In this document: positions 37,927-47,743 of the stretch, in pieces | How positions within the stretch are numbered: the first letter of the stretch is position 1 | How the letters are laid out: every line of letters starts with the position of its first letter | Position numbers and translations under genes: made by a program | NCBI RefSeq assembly: GCF_003316635.1 | Contig: NZ_QNQP01000012.1 | Coordinates: 41,587-105,586, forward strand | Direction of reading: 5' to 3' | DNA: 64,000 bases | DNA from: Roseovarius dicentrarchi | Lineage (GTDB): Bacteria; Pseudomonadota; Alphaproteobacteria; Rhodobacterales; Rhodobacteraceae | The notes under the pieces: generated by a model | Databases searched by the model: none | What the model was told of the DNA's origin: nothing | Seen by the model: only the letters and a program-made list of their open reading frames with translations

Positions 37927-38954
37927 AGCGAGGCCTCCGGACGGAACCCATCGGGGATGGTATCGCGTCCCTCCAGCAGCAGATCGGCCATCACCTGCCC
38001 CACCTTGGGCGCCATGCCAAAGCCGATCTTGAACCCGCCATTGGCGATGAACTGCCCCGGATGCAGCGGATGGGCGCCCAGCATCGGCGCGCGGCTGCGG
38101 CTGCGCGGGCGCAACCCGGCCCAGCGGCGGATGACGCGGGCCTCTTGCAGCGGCGGATAAGCGGAGCGCGCGGCGGCGATGACATCCTCCAGCAGGGCGT
38201 CGCAGTGCAGCCCGTCAAAATCGCGCTCGGTCGTGGATCCGATGGCGGTGGTGCCATCCTCATGCGGGACGATATGCATGCCTCCGGCGAATATCTGCGG
38301 ATGGTCCGGCAGGGCCAGATCCATCAGCGCCGCCTGCCCCTTGATCGGGCTGCCCACCTGACGGGAATGCGCGGCGTTCAGCGCCGCAAGGTCTGCCGCC
38401 CCCGTCGCCCGGATCACCCGGCCCTCATCGGCGCCCTCGGTACGGATCACCGCGCCCTTGGCCAGCAGCGCGGCGGCCAGCGCGGCGCAGGCGCGGCCCG
38501 GATGCAAACGCGCGGTCAGCGTGTCGTGAATCACCTGTCCGCCCGCGCCGCCCGGCGGATGCGCAAATTCCGCAGCATCCGCCACACGCCAGACCGCCCG
38601 CCCCTGCCAGAGCGTCTGCGCCGCGACCCCGCGCGCCGCCGCCAGCGCCGCGCCCCCCGGCTCCAGCGGTTGCAGCCGGCCGGTGCGCGCATAGCCGGGG
38701 GCGTGGCCCGAAACATCGGCCACTTCGGCCCAGAAGCTTTTGGCCATCAGCAGGCTGTCCAGCTGAAACGCCTTCTTGTCGTTCCAGTTTTCCGGCACAT
38801 GCGGCGCCAGCGCGCCGACGATCCCGCCCGAGGCACCTGCGCCCGGCCCGAATGGGTCGATCACCTGCACCGCCGCGCCGCGCCGGACGCAGGCCCATGC
38901 CACTGCCAGCCCGAAAATACCCGCGCCCCGCACCGTTATATCGGCCATTGCCAT
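37923..38954 (-). CDS. FAD-dependent oxidoreductase (DAO family; MnmC2- or glycine-oxidase-like)
   Basis: This 343-residue protein starts with the dinucleotide-binding VRGAGIFGLAVAWACVRRGAAV and continues with GASGGIVGALAPHVPE. The DAO C-terminal blocks are WAGLRPRSRSRAPMLG and NGGFKIGFGMAPKVGQVMADLL. Its direct neighbour, divergent by 57 bases, is mnmD; in E. coli the MnmD-like methyltransferase and a DAO-type oxidase are fused as MnmC. This gene could therefore be the split oxidase half or a separate amine oxidase. ATG 38954 or 38948 are both possible starts. Confidence 0.85.
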   Translation of the reverse strand: MAMADITVRGAGIFGLAVAWACVRRGAAVQVIDPFGPGAGASGGIVGALAPHVPENWNDKKAFQLDSLLMAKSFWAEVADVSGHAPGYARTGRLQPLEPGGAALAAARGVAAQTLWQGRAVWRVADAAEFAHPPGGAGGQVIHDTLTARLHPGRACAALAAALLAKGAVIRTEGADEGRVIRATGAADLAALNAAHSRQVGSPIKGQAALMDLALPDHPQIFAGGMHIVPHEDGTTAIGSTTERDFDGLHCDALLEDVIAAARSAYPPLQEARVIRRWAGLRPRSRSRAPMLGAHPLHPGQFIANGGFKIGFGMAPKVGQVMADLLLEGRDTIPDGFRPEASL

Positions 38955-39011
38955 TCGCCCTGCCCCCCTGCATGCTTTGCCGTCTGAAACCATTGCATAA
39001 AGGACAGCGTC

Positions 39012-39689
39012 ATGCAGGACCAGCGCGCCCGGCTGGACTGGCGGGCGGGCGATGTGCCGGTGTCGCGCCAGTATGAGGATCCGTATTTCAGTCTGGATGA
39101 CGGGCTGGCCGAAACGCGGCATGTGTTTCTGGAGGGCAATGACCTGCCGGGCCGGTTTTGCGACGGCTTCCACGTGGCCGAACTGGGCTTTGGCACCGGG
39201 CTGAACATGCTTGTGGTGGCCGAGGCATGGGCCGCGCACGGCGCCCCCGGCACGCTGCACCTGACCTCGTTCGAGGCGCATCCGATGGACGCCGCCGACA
39301 TGGCGCGCGCGCTGGCGGCCTTTCCGGCGCTGGCACCGCGCGCCGCGCGGCTGCTGGCGGGCTGGGAAAACGGCGCGGCGCGGATTGATCTGGGCGATGG
39401 CGCGCGGCTCGCGGTGATTGCAGGCGACGCGCGCCAGACGCTGCCGCGCTGGCAGGGGCGCGCCGATGCGTGGTTCCTTGACGGCTTTGCCCCGGCGCGC
39501 AATCCTGAACTGTGGGAGCCGGCGCTGTTGGCAAGCGTTGCGGCGCACACGCGGCCCGGCGGAACGGCAGCCACTTACACGGCGGCGGGCCATGTGCGCC
39601 GGGCACTGGCCGAGGCCGGCATGGACGTGACACGCACGCCCGGCTATGGCCGCAAAAGACACATGACCCGCGCAAGGATGCCACAATGA
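39012..39689 (+). CDS. mnmD: tRNA 5-methylaminomethyl-2-thiouridine(34) methyltransferase
   Basis: This 225-residue SAM-dependent methyltransferase completes the wobble-uridine modification mnm5s2U in some tRNAs. It starts RLDWRAGDVPVSRQYEDPYFSLDDGLAETRHVF, the standard MnmD/MnmC1 opening. It has the SAM loop HVAELGFGTGLNMLVV and the family block DAWFLDGFAPARNPELW. It is not fused to the FAD domain, unlike E. coli MnmC. The stop overlaps the next gene as ATGA. Confidence 0.93.
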   Translation: MQDQRARLDWRAGDVPVSRQYEDPYFSLDDGLAETRHVFLEGNDLPGRFCDGFHVAELGFGTGLNMLVVAEAWAAHGAPGTLHLTSFEAHPMDAADMARALAAFPALAPRAARLLAGWENGAARIDLGDGARLAVIAGDARQTLPRWQGRADAWFLDGFAPARNPELWEPALLASVAAHTRPGGTAATYTAAGHVRRALAEAGMDVTRTPGYGRKRHMTRARMPQ

Positions 39690-40552
39690 CCGAACAGAAC
39701 ACACGGCTGGGTATCCTGCTGATGCTGGCGACCACGCTGGTCTTTGCGGTTCAGGACGGGCTGTCGCGCCATCTGGCGGGCGAATATAACGTCTTTATGG
39801 TCATCATGATCCGCTACTGGTTTTTCGCCGCCTTCGTGATCGCCATTTCCAAACGCAACGCGGGCGGCCTGCGCGCCGCCGCGCGCACGACGCAGCCGGT
39901 GCTGCAAACTGTCCGCGCGCTACTGCTGGTGACGGAAATCTGCATCATCGTGCTGGGCTTTACGCTGCTGGGGCTGGTGGAAACGCACGCCGTCTTTGCC
40001 TGTTATCCGCTGCTGATTGCCGCCCTGTCCGGCCCGGTGCTGGGCGAGCGGGTGGGATGGCGGCGCTGGACGGCGATTGCCATCGGCTTTGTCGGGGTGC
40101 TGATCATCCTTCAGCCCGGCGTGACAGTGTTCGAGCCTGAGGCGGTGATTCCCCTGATCGGCGCGCTGATGTTTGCGCTATACGGCCTGCTGACGCGCTA
40201 TGCGGCGCGGCGTGATACGGCGGCGACCAGTTTCTTCTGGACCGGCACGGTTGGCGCCATCGGGATGACCTGCATCGGTGTCTGGTTCTGGGAACCGATG
40301 GTGCTGGCCGACTGGGGCTGGATGTCGGCGCTGTGTCTGACCGGGGTGCTGGGACATTTCACGCTGATCAAATGCTATGCAGTAGCCGAGGCCAGCGCGG
40401 TGCAGCCCTTTGCCTATCTGCAACTGGTGTTCATTTCGATCATCGGTGTCGCGGTGTTTGGCGAGACGATCCGCACGAATGTGGCGATCGGTGTGATGGT
40501 GGTTGTCGGCGCGGGGCTGTTCACGCTCTGGCGGCAGCGCAAGGCCGCTTAG
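39686..40552 (+). CDS. EamA/DMT-family transporter
   Basis: This 288-residue membrane protein has ten predicted helices in two EamA repeats, e.g. TRLGILLMLATTLVFAVQDGLSRHL at the start and an inner duplication from about residue 145. The family exports or imports small metabolites, and the substrate cannot be read. Translational coupling to mnmD through ATGA is clear, but a functional link is not. Confidence 0.88.
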   Translation: MTEQNTRLGILLMLATTLVFAVQDGLSRHLAGEYNVFMVIMIRYWFFAAFVIAISKRNAGGLRAAARTTQPVLQTVRALLLVTEICIIVLGFTLLGLVETHAVFACYPLLIAALSGPVLGERVGWRRWTAIAIGFVGVLIILQPGVTVFEPEAVIPLIGALMFALYGLLTRYAARRDTAATSFFWTGTVGAIGMTCIGVWFWEPMVLADWGWMSALCLTGVLGHFTLIKCYAVAEASAVQPFAYLQLVFISIIGVAVFGETIRTNVAIGVMVVVGAGLFTLWRQRKAA

Positions 40553-40667
40553 ACCAGATTGCCCGCGCCGCGACCGCGACGCCATGCCGCATGGCACCGC
40601 GCCGCTCTGCCTTGGCGGTGGCGGGTGCGGCGGCTAATCTGCGGCGGCACAACCGGGCGATAAGTAT

Positions 40668-41045
40668 ATGACGCGCCGACATCATTCAGACAGACTTGCC
40701 CAAACCTCCGGCGTTCTGCCGGTGGTGATGGCGCTGTCGCTGGTGCTTCAGATGCTGGCCGCCAGCGTGTTTCTGGGGGATGTGGGGCGCGGCACGACGC
40801 AGATGTGCCTGAACGGGCAGATGGTCCGCGTCGACGCGTCGCTTGCGATGGGCAGCCCCGAGGCGCCGCCCGCCGACCATTGCAGCCTGTGCAGACTGGC
40901 GCTGGCCTTGGTGGATATCGACCTGCCGCTTCCGGTGGCGCCCACACGTGCAGTTGCCGCCCCGTGGACGGCCTTTGCCGCGCCGGTGCTGCCTGCTGCC
41001 CCGCGCCCCGGTAACCCGGCCCGCGCGCCGCCTTTGCATATCTGA
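40668..41045 (+). CDS. Small membrane protein with Cys motif, DUF2946-like
   Basis: This 125-residue protein has one hydrophobic N-terminal segment (VLPVVMALSLVLQMLAASVFL) and a CSLC motif in DHCSLCRLAL, then a Pro/Ala-rich tail. This plan resembles DUF2946 proteins, which often stand next to copper-handling outer-membrane proteins. The next gene, 67 bases on, encodes a Met/His-rich outer-membrane protein, which supports that reading. Function is not known. Confidence 0.65.
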   Translation: MTRRHHSDRLAQTSGVLPVVMALSLVLQMLAASVFLGDVGRGTTQMCLNGQMVRVDASLAMGSPEAPPADHCSLCRLALALVDIDLPLPVAPTRAVAAPWTAFAAPVLPAAPRPGNPARAPPLHI

Positions 41046-41112
41046 TTTTGAACCCAAAACTCGGATAACGGGCGCGGCACAGCCGCCGCCCACGCAAAGA
41101 CAGTGAAACAAG

Positions 41113-42243
41113 ATGAAAAAACAACTTATGACAGCGCTGGCCCTTGCGGCTGGCCTGACAGCCGCGCCTGCATTGGCCATGGATTTGAACACCGCGAAAG
41201 GCGGCCACATGGCCACCGACGCGATGCCCGGAAAGATGGCGCATGGCGGGCATGGGGCGATGCACGGGCCGGTCGGCCTGATGGGCAACAACCTGATGCC
41301 CAAGGGCAAGGTGATGCTGGGCTATCGCTTTGGCGCGATGTCGATGTCGGGCAACCGGATCGGCACCAGCCGCATCAGCGATGACGCGATTGCCACCACC
41401 GTTCCGAACGTCTTTTTCGGCGCGCCGGGCCAGCCGCCGACGCTGCGGGTGGTGCCGCAGGAAATGACCATGCAAATGCATATGCTGGGCCTGATGTACG
41501 CGCCCACGGACCGCCTGACCCTGATGGCCATGCTGCCCTGGGTCGAGAAAAGCATGACGTCGCTGACCTATGCCGGCCCCGCCGGGACCGCCACCCTGGG
41601 CACGTCCAAGATGCGCGCAAGCGGGCTGGGCGATATCCGCGTTGGCGGCACCTACGGGCTGGTGACCAAAGGCCCGGACAAGGTGCTGCTAAGCATGGCG
41701 CTCAGCCTTCCGACGGGGTCCATCACCGAAACCGGCACGATGCTGTCGCCGATGGGCGTTCCGATGACCCGGCGCATGGCCTATCCGATGCAGCTGGGGT
41801 CCGGCACGTATGATCTCTTGCCCGCGATCAGCTATCGCACGGGCGCGGGTCGGCTGAACTGGGGCGCGCAGCTGCGCGGGATCATCCGGCTGGGCAGCAA
41901 CGACGAGGGGTATTCGCTGGGCGACGAGGTGGCCGTATCCGCATGGGCCAGCTACAGGCCCGGCCCCGCCGTATCCTACTGGGGCCGGATCGAGGCGGCC
42001 CGGCTGGGCCGGATCGACGGGCGCGACAGGCTGATTTCGGGGCCGATGCAGGGCGCCAACCCCGATTTTCACGGCGGCGATACGATCACCCTGTCGGCGG
42101 GGGCCGATTTCACGATGCAGAACGGCCCGCTGAAGGGCCATATGCTGAGCGCGGATATTGGCGTGCCGGTCTATCAGGATCTGAACGGTCCGCGCCTGGG
42201 CACCGATTGGGTGCTGGGCGTCGGCTGGCGCCGGATGTTCTGA
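41113..42243 (+). CDS. Outer-membrane beta-barrel protein with Met/His-rich N-terminus
   Basis: This 376-residue protein has a signal peptide ending near ALAMD (residues 20-24). The mature N-terminus carries a Met/His/Gly-rich stretch, with pieces such as GGHMATDAM and MAHGGHGAMHG. The remainder has alternating amphipathic strands typical of the 'transporter/phenol MetA degradation' barrel family and ends in a terminal Phe, the usual outer-membrane insertion signal. Methionine and histidine clusters are typical copper ligands, so a copper-related role is inferred, in company with the DUF2946-like gene. Confidence 0.75.
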   Translation: MKKQLMTALALAAGLTAAPALAMDLNTAKGGHMATDAMPGKMAHGGHGAMHGPVGLMGNNLMPKGKVMLGYRFGAMSMSGNRIGTSRISDDAIATTVPNVFFGAPGQPPTLRVVPQEMTMQMHMLGLMYAPTDRLTLMAMLPWVEKSMTSLTYAGPAGTATLGTSKMRASGLGDIRVGGTYGLVTKGPDKVLLSMALSLPTGSITETGTMLSPMGVPMTRRMAYPMQLGSGTYDLLPAISYRTGAGRLNWGAQLRGIIRLGSNDEGYSLGDEVAVSAWASYRPGPAVSYWGRIEAARLGRIDGRDRLISGPMQGANPDFHGGDTITLSAGADFTMQNGPLKGHMLSADIGVPVYQDLNGPRLGTDWVLGVGWRRMF

Positions 42244-42254
42244 AGCGAGGTAAC

Positions 42255-42277
42255 GCGCGCGGGATCACCCCGCGCGC
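42255..42277. terminator. Hairpin between convergent genes
   Basis: GCGCGCGGG (42255-42263) pairs with CCCGCGCGC (42269-42277), with loop ATCAC. It lies in the 35-base gap between the outer-membrane protein and lytic transglycosylase stops. There is no T-run. Confidence 0.55.
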
Positions 42278-42278
42278 A

Positions 42279-44264
42279 TCATTTCAGGGTTGAGGGAATT
42301 GTTGCGCCCGTCAGCTCGGCCGTGAACGGCACCGGATGCGGATCCTTGCCCAGCCGGGCGCGATAGATCGGCAGGCTTTCGGCGACGCGCTGCACGTAGT
42401 TGCGCGTCTCGTCGAACGGAATGAATTCGATCCAGTCGACGATATCGAGGCCATTGGTCCCCTCGCCGCTGCGCGGATCGCCCCGCTCCGCCATCCAGCG
42501 CGGCGGGCGCGCCGGCCCGGCATTATAGGCCGCCGACACCATCACGACATTGCCGCCGAACCGCTGCGACATCTGCGCAAGATAGGTCGCGCCAATGCGT
42601 GCATTATATTGCCATTCGTTCAGCAAATCAGCGCGGCTATAGGCAATGCCCAGATCGCGCGCCACGTCGCCGGCGGTGCCGGGCAGCACCTGCATCAGGC
42701 CCAGCGCGCCCGCGCCGCTGGCAACAAGGTGGTCAAATTCGCTTTCGCGCCGCGCGATGGCCAGCGCCATTTCCATCGGCACCGGCAGATCCAGCTGTGT
42801 CATCGGGTGCAGCGCATAATAGGCAGCGGGCAGGACAATGCCGCGCTGCGCCGCCGCCTTGCCCAGCATCACTTGCAGATGCGGCTGGCCCATATCGCCC
42901 AGCGCGGCGCCCAGACTGCCCAGCGCGGGGCGCTCCAGCGTGTCGGCCAGCGCGGTGATGAACCATTCGGCCAGCGTCAACTGGCGCGAGGCGGCCAGCA
43001 GCGATGCGGCGCGGAACAGATCGGTCTGCGCAAACTCTGCCGTTTGCCACGGCGCAAACACCTCGGCCCCGGACAGCGCAGGATCGGCAGGCAGCCCCGC
43101 CTTTTCCGCGGCCAGCAATCCGTAAAAGCTGGTCTGCTCCTCTGCCCCTTGGGCATAGGCGATCTGCGCCGCCTCCGGATCGCCCAGCGCCTCTTGGGCG
43201 CGGCCAATCCAGTAGCCCGCCCGCCCCATGGAAATGGGGCTGCCGACAGCGGCGCGCAGCCGCTGAAAATGATCCAGCGCCAGCGCCGGATCCTCCATAA
43301 AGCGCAGGGCAAGGTAACCCGACAGCCATTCCAGATCCGCATAGGCGCCGCCATCCACCAGCTGATGATGCGCGGCCAGATCATAGGCGCGGGCATAATC
43401 GCCGCTTCGCATCATCCGGCGGGCAAAACTGCGCCGCCACCCCGCCCAGCGCCACGCCTGCCCCAAACCGCCGGCGATCTTGCTCTGGCGCTGCATCAGG
43501 GTCATGGCCTTTTCGGCGTTGTCCGCCTTGATGTAGCGTTCAAACAGCATGTGGGCGATGCCCGGATCGCGCTGCATCGCCTCGGGCAGGGTGGCGACCT
43601 TGGCCTCGATCCCGCGGCGGCCATCGCTGGCCATCATGCGAATATCGGCGCGCGCGCGCATTTCGTCGCTGACCAGCGGCAGCATCAGCGCCGAATCGCG
43701 CAGGCCGCGCCACAGGGTCATGTCCATGCGCGCATCGTGATGCGGCGCCAGAAGGCGGCCCCACGCGTTCAGAAAATCGGTGTGCTCTTCGGTGCTGAGG
43801 TCAAAGGTCAGCCACGCCTGCACCACGCCCGCCTCGGCGTCGCCCAGCCGGTTCGCATTCTTCAAAGCCTCCGCATGGCGCAGCACGCCAGCGCCCGTGT
43901 CCGGCGACGTGCCCTTGTAAAAGGCCAGGATCTGCGCGTCGCTGGCATTCTCGAACGCCTCCAGCGATTTCTCGCGCAGGCGGTCCAGCCCCGGCCAATC
44001 CGGATGCGCGGCCAGAAACGCCAGCACTTCGGGCACGGTGCCGCGACCCGCGCGCAGGCGCGCCCATTCGATCAGCGTCCCCGCCACCGGACCATCGCGC
44101 CGGGCCAGCTGCACCGCGCGATCCCACCGCCCGGCGCCCGCGGCATCCAGCGCCGAGGCCAGCGGGCGGGGCGGCAAAACCCGCGCCGGAGTGTCCGCAA
44201 GGACGGGCAAAGCGCCCTGTATCAGCAAAAGGACCGCGAAAAGAGGGCGCAACATGGCTTGCAT
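42279..44264 (-). CDS. Soluble lytic murein transglycosylase (Slt70 family)
   Basis: This 661-residue periplasmic enzyme cleaves glycan strands to 1,6-anhydro products. A signal peptide (residues 1-24, ending VLADTP) is followed by a large superhelical region and a C-terminal SLT domain. The catalytic Glu is in [10 protein letters not shown], followed by [16 protein letters not shown] and [18 protein letters not shown] 44264 or 44255 are both possible starts. It is divergent from dapA. Confidence 0.93.
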   Translation of the reverse strand: MQAMLRPLFAVLLLIQGALPVLADTPARVLPPRPLASALDAAGAGRWDRAVQLARRDGPVAGTLIEWARLRAGRGTVPEVLAFLAAHPDWPGLDRLREKSLEAFENASDAQILAFYKGTSPDTGAGVLRHAEALKNANRLGDAEAGVVQAWLTFDLSTEEHTDFLNAWGRLLAPHHDARMDMTLWRGLRDSALMLPLVSDEMRARADIRMMASDGRRGIEAKVATLPEAMQRDPGIAHMLFERYIKADNAEKAMTLMQRQSKIAGGLGQAWRWAGWRRSFARRMMRSGDYARAYDLAAHHQLVDGGAYADLEWLSGYLALRFMEDPALALDHFQRLRAAVGSPISMGRAGYWIGRAQEALGDPEAAQIAYAQGAEEQTSFYGLLAAEKAGLPADPALSGAEVFAPWQTAEFAQTDLFRAASLLAASRQLTLAEWFITALADTLERPALGSLGAALGDMGQPHLQVMLGKAAAQRGIVLPAAYYALHPMTQLDLPVPMEMALAIARRESEFDHLVASGAGALGLMQVLPGTAGDVARDLGIAYSRADLLNEWQYNARIGATYLAQMSQRFGGNVVMVSAAYNAGPARPPRWMAERGDPRSGEGTNGLDIVDWIEFIPFDETRNYVQRVAESLPIYRARLGKDPHPVPFTAELTGATIPSTLK

Positions 44265-44411
44265 TTCCCGTCATTGCAAAGGATAGACAGCGCCAACCTA
44301 AGCGCGCGCCGTTGCGCCGTCCACCCGCCCGTTGGGGCGGGGGATTTCGCCGGGCCGCGGCAACGCACACCCCCACCGGGCCACACGCCCCGCCACGAAC
44401 AGGAGTTCACA

Positions 44412-45287
44412 ATGATCAAAGGTTCCCTTCCGGCCCTGGTCACGCCATTGAAAAACGGCGAGGTGGATTTTGACACACTGGGCAAACTGGTGGAATGGCA
44501 TATCGCCGAGGGCAGCAATGGGCTGGTCCCCGTCGGCACCACCGGCGAGAGCCCGACACTCAGCCATACCGAACATATGGCCGTCGTCGAAGAGGTCGTG
44601 CGCGTCGCCGCAAACCGCATCCCGATCATCGCGGGCGCCGGCAGCAACAACACTGCCGAAACCGTCAGCTTCATGCAGCACGCGCACAAGGTCGGCGCCG
44701 ATGCGGCGCTGGTTGTGACGCCTTATTATAACAAGCCGACGCAGGCCGGCCTCGTCGCGCATTTCACCGCCGCGCATGACAGCTGCGATCTGCCGATCAT
44801 CATCTACAATATCCCCGGCCGCTCTGCCGTCGATATGTCACCCGCCACCATGGGCGAACTGGCCAAGCTGCCGCGCATCATCGGGGTCAAGGACGCCACC
44901 GGCGATCTGGCCCGTGTCTGCGCGCAGCGTATCACTTGCGGCGCGGATTTCATCCAGATCTCCGGCGAGGATGCCACCGCCCACGGCTTCAACGCCCAAG
45001 GCGGGATTGGCTGCATATCGGTCACGGCAAACGCGGCGCCGGCACTGTGCGCCCAGTTGCAAGCCGCCTGCCTGCGCGGCGATTACGCCGAGGCGCTGAA
45101 AATTCAGGACCGGCTGATGCCCCTGCATCACGCCATCTTTACCGAGCCGGGGCTGGTCGGCGTCAAATACGCCATGTCCCTGATCGGCAAATGCAGCGAA
45201 GACGTCCGCTCGCCCCTGGTGCCACTGACGGATGAAACCAAGGCATTGGTTGAGGCGGGCATGCGCCACGCAGGGCTGCTGAACTGA
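44412..45287 (+). CDS. dapA: 4-hydroxy-tetrahydrodipicolinate synthase
   Basis: This 291-residue aldolase-type barrel condenses pyruvate with aspartate semialdehyde in lysine and diaminopimelate synthesis. It has [14 protein letters not shown], the Tyr-containing [26 protein letters not shown] and the Schiff-base Lys in [16 protein letters not shown] lies 7 bases before the ATG at 44412. A Cys-free standard active site is evident. It ends 2 bases from the convergent GlxA-type gene. Confidence 0.96.
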   Translation: MIKGSLPALVTPLKNGEVDFDTLGKLVEWHIAEGSNGLVPVGTTGESPTLSHTEHMAVVEEVVRVAANRIPIIAGAGSNNTAETVSFMQHAHKVGADAALVVTPYYNKPTQAGLVAHFTAAHDSCDLPIIIYNIPGRSAVDMSPATMGELAKLPRIIGVKDATGDLARVCAQRITCGADFIQISGEDATAHGFNAQGGIGCISVTANAAPALCAQLQAACLRGDYAEALKIQDRLMPLHHAIFTEPGLVGVKYAMSLIGKCSEDVRSPLVPLTDETKALVEAGMRHAGLLN

Positions 45288-45289
45288 TC

Positions 45290-46249
45290 CTAACGGTATT
45301 GCGACGGCGCCTGCCCGAACTGGGCCGAATAGGCGCGGCTGAAATGCGATGAATTGGCAAACCCTGTCGCCAGCGCAATCTGCGTCAGCGACATCGACGA
45401 ATTCCGCAAAAGGCTCTGCGCCCGGCCCAGCCGCAGCGCGCGATAGTAGCGCATGGCAGGCTGGTCCAGCTGATCGCTGAAAAGGCGGTTCAGCTGCCGC
45501 GCCGAAACGCCGGCAATGGTGGCAAGCTGGTCCAGGTCCAGCGGATCGGCAACGTGGCTTTCCATCGCCTCGACCGCATCAAGGATCGCAGGCGTATGCA
45601 CGCCCACCCGCTGCGCCAGGCCACCGCGCTGCGGGCCAACGGGCGGGCGGATATCGGTATGCATGAACCAGTCGCTGACCTGCCGCGCAAAGGCAGCGCC
45701 ATGCTGCCGCGCGATCAACGCGTGCATCATATCCAGCGGCGCAGTGCCGCCCGCGCATGTCATCCTGTCGCGGTCGATCACATATAGCGTGCGCTCGATC
45801 GCCAGATCAGGCGACAATTCAGCCAGCGCTTCGGCATATTCCCAGTGTACGGTCATCCGCCGCCGGGCCATCAGCCCGGCGCGCGCCAGAATGACCGGCC
45901 CCCCCGACACCCCGCCCAGCGCCACCCCCTCACGTGCCAACCGCGCCAGCCAGCGATATAGGCGCGGTTCATGATAGGCGCTGATGTCGCCGCCGGCGAT
46001 CACGAACAGCATATCCAACCCCGGCGCATCGCCCACCTGCGCGTCCGGCGGCACCACGACAGCGCCCGAACTGGGCACGGGCCCGTCCGTCATTCCAAGA
46101 TGAACCACCTCGTAAAGCGGCCGTTCGGCCAAGAGATTGGCCGCGCGCAGCGGCTCCACCGTGGCGGCATAGGACATCACGGCAAACTCAGCGACCGGCA
46201 GAATACCGATTCGCTCAGGTCTTTGCGTGTCATCCATCGAAGTGTCCAT
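45290..46249 (-). CDS. GlxA-family AraC-type transcriptional regulator
   Basis: This 319-residue protein has an N-terminal DJ-1/PfpI-like amidotransferase domain (GGVSGGPVILARAGLM, where the usual Cys is Ser or Gly, so it is a sensor and not an enzyme). Two AraC helix-turn-helix motifs follow (DLDQLATIAGVSARQLNRLFSD and SLTQIALATGFANSSHFSRAY). It is divergent from soxB by 89 bases. Regulators of this type (GbdR and relatives) control glycine betaine, dimethylglycine and sarcosine catabolism, so it is a good candidate activator of soxBDAG. Confidence 0.9.
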   Translation of the reverse strand: MDTSMDDTQRPERIGILPVAEFAVMSYAATVEPLRAANLLAERPLYEVVHLGMTDGPVPSSGAVVVPPDAQVGDAPGLDMLFVIAGGDISAYHEPRLYRWLARLAREGVALGGVSGGPVILARAGLMARRRMTVHWEYAEALAELSPDLAIERTLYVIDRDRMTCAGGTAPLDMMHALIARQHGAAFARQVSDWFMHTDIRPPVGPQRGGLAQRVGVHTPAILDAVEAMESHVADPLDLDQLATIAGVSARQLNRLFSDQLDQPAMRYYRALRLGRAQSLLRNSSMSLTQIALATGFANSSHFSRAYSAQFGQAPSQYR

Positions 46250-46338
46250 TTTTTACATATAGACGTCCTTTTTGGGAAAGTGCAATCGGTGCGGCACGAT
46301 ATGTTGGGCGCAACTCACCAAACGTTGGATGAAATCCC

Positions 46339-47589
46339 ATGCGCTATTCCGCACTCCGCATCCTCAAAGAGGGCCTCACCGGCAACAAAGGCTGGAAACC
46401 CGTCTGGCGCGAGCCAGAGCCGAAAGCCGAGTATGATGTCATCATCATCGGCGGCGGCGGCCATGGCCTTGCCACTGCCTATTACCTGGCCAAGGAACAC
46501 GGCATCACCAATGTCGCCGTCCTTGAAAAAGGCTGGATCGGCAGCGGCAACGTGGGCCGCAACACGACCATCATCCGCTCCAACTACCTGCTGCCGGGCA
46601 ACGAGCCGTTCTACGAGCTGTCGCTGAAACTGTGGGAAGGGCTAGAGCAGGACTTCAACTACAACGCCATGGTCAGCCAGCGTTCGATCCTGAACCTGCT
46701 GCACTCGGACGCCCAGCGCGATGCCTTCATCCGTCGCGGCAATGCGATGTTCCTCGCGGGCGCTGACGCCGAATACGCAACTGCCGAGCAACTGCGCGCT
46801 GAACTGCCGTTCCTTGACTACGACAACGCCCGCTTCCCGATCAAGGGCGGCCTGTTCCAGCGCCGCGGCGGCACAGTGCGCCATGATGCGGTCGCATGGG
46901 GCTATGCGCGCGGCGCCGACAGCCGCGGCGTCGACATCATCCAGAACTGCGAAGTCACCGGTTTCGACATCGAAAACGGCGTCTGCCGCGGCGTTCAGAC
47001 GTCCCGCGGCTCCATCCGTGCCAAGAAGGTCGCCATGTGCGTCGCCGGCTCCTCCAGCCGCGTCGCGGCCACCGCCGGAATGCGCCTGCCCATCGAATCG
47101 CACGTCCTGCAGGCGTTCGTCACCGAAGGGCTCAAGCCGGTCATTCCGGGCGTCATCACCTTCGGCGCGGGCCACTTCTATGTCAGCCAGTCCGACAAGG
47201 GCGGCCTCGTGTTCGGCGGCGATCTGGACGGCTACAACTCCTACGCCCAGCGCGGCAACCTGCCCGTGATCGAGGACGTGGCCGAGGGCGGCATGGCCAT
47301 CATGCCGATCATCGGCCGCGCCCGCCTGCTGCGCAGCTGGGGCGGCATCATGGACATGTCGATGGACGGCTCGCCCTATATCGACAAGACCCATATCGAC
47401 GGCCTCTATTTCAACGGCGGCTGGTGCTATGGCGGCTTCAAGGCAACGCCGGGCTCGGGCTGGTGCTACGCGCACCTCATCGCCAAGGACGCGCCCCACC
47501 CGGTCGCCGCCGAAATGCGCCTCGACCGGTTCAAGCGCGGGCACATTATCGACGAAAAGGGTCAGGGCAACCAGCCCAACCTGCATTGA
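46339..47589 (+). CDS. soxB: Sarcosine oxidase beta subunit
   Basis: This 416-residue flavin subunit of heterotetrameric sarcosine oxidase oxidises sarcosine to glycine and a methylene group. It has the FAD-binding VIIIGGGGHGLATAYYLAK and a His in GGTVRHDAVAWG where the family binds FMN covalently. The C-terminal GWCYGGFKATPGSGW is the substrate-pocket region. It is first in soxBDAG. A 154-base spacer with two palindromes separates it from soxD. Confidence 0.95.
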   Translation: MRYSALRILKEGLTGNKGWKPVWREPEPKAEYDVIIIGGGGHGLATAYYLAKEHGITNVAVLEKGWIGSGNVGRNTTIIRSNYLLPGNEPFYELSLKLWEGLEQDFNYNAMVSQRSILNLLHSDAQRDAFIRRGNAMFLAGADAEYATAEQLRAELPFLDYDNARFPIKGGLFQRRGGTVRHDAVAWGYARGADSRGVDIIQNCEVTGFDIENGVCRGVQTSRGSIRAKKVAMCVAGSSSRVAATAGMRLPIESHVLQAFVTEGLKPVIPGVITFGAGHFYVSQSDKGGLVFGGDLDGYNSYAQRGNLPVIEDVAEGGMAIMPIIGRARLLRSWGGIMDMSMDGSPYIDKTHIDGLYFNGGWCYGGFKATPGSGWCYAHLIAKDAPHPVAAEMRLDRFKRGHIIDEKGQGNQPNLH

Positions 47590-47680
47590 GGGATATCATG
47601 TTTTTTCTTGGCAAAAATACCCATATCCCGGCCTCGCAGCCCGCACAGCGGCTGCCGGGCACGCTGGCCCCGCAACGCGC

Positions 47681-47723
47681 AATTTTCCGCGCGGAAAATT
47701 CCCCGGAATTCGGACGAATTCCG
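47681..47723. repeat. Two adjacent palindromes in the soxB-soxD spacer
   Basis: AATTTTCCGCGCGGAAAATT (47681-47700) is a perfect 20-base palindrome. It is followed at once by CGGAATTCG (47704-47712) and CGAATTCCG (47715-47723), with 2 bases between the arms. They end 20 bases before soxD. They may be an RNA-processing or differential-expression element, or an extragenic repeat. Confidence 0.6.
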
Positions 47724-47743
47724 CGTCACTTCGAGGTGAACAC

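Noticed and set aside
38955..39704. N-terminal extension of the FAD oxidoreductase frame over mnmD
   Set aside because: The extension is the antisense of mnmD, and the FAD-binding motif begins right after the ATG at 38948-38954.
42336..44411. A very long plus-strand open frame running antisense to the lytic transglycosylase and into dapA
   Set aside because: High-GC codon bias leaves the antisense frame open. It has no domain, and dapA has its own ATG with AGGAG at 44412.
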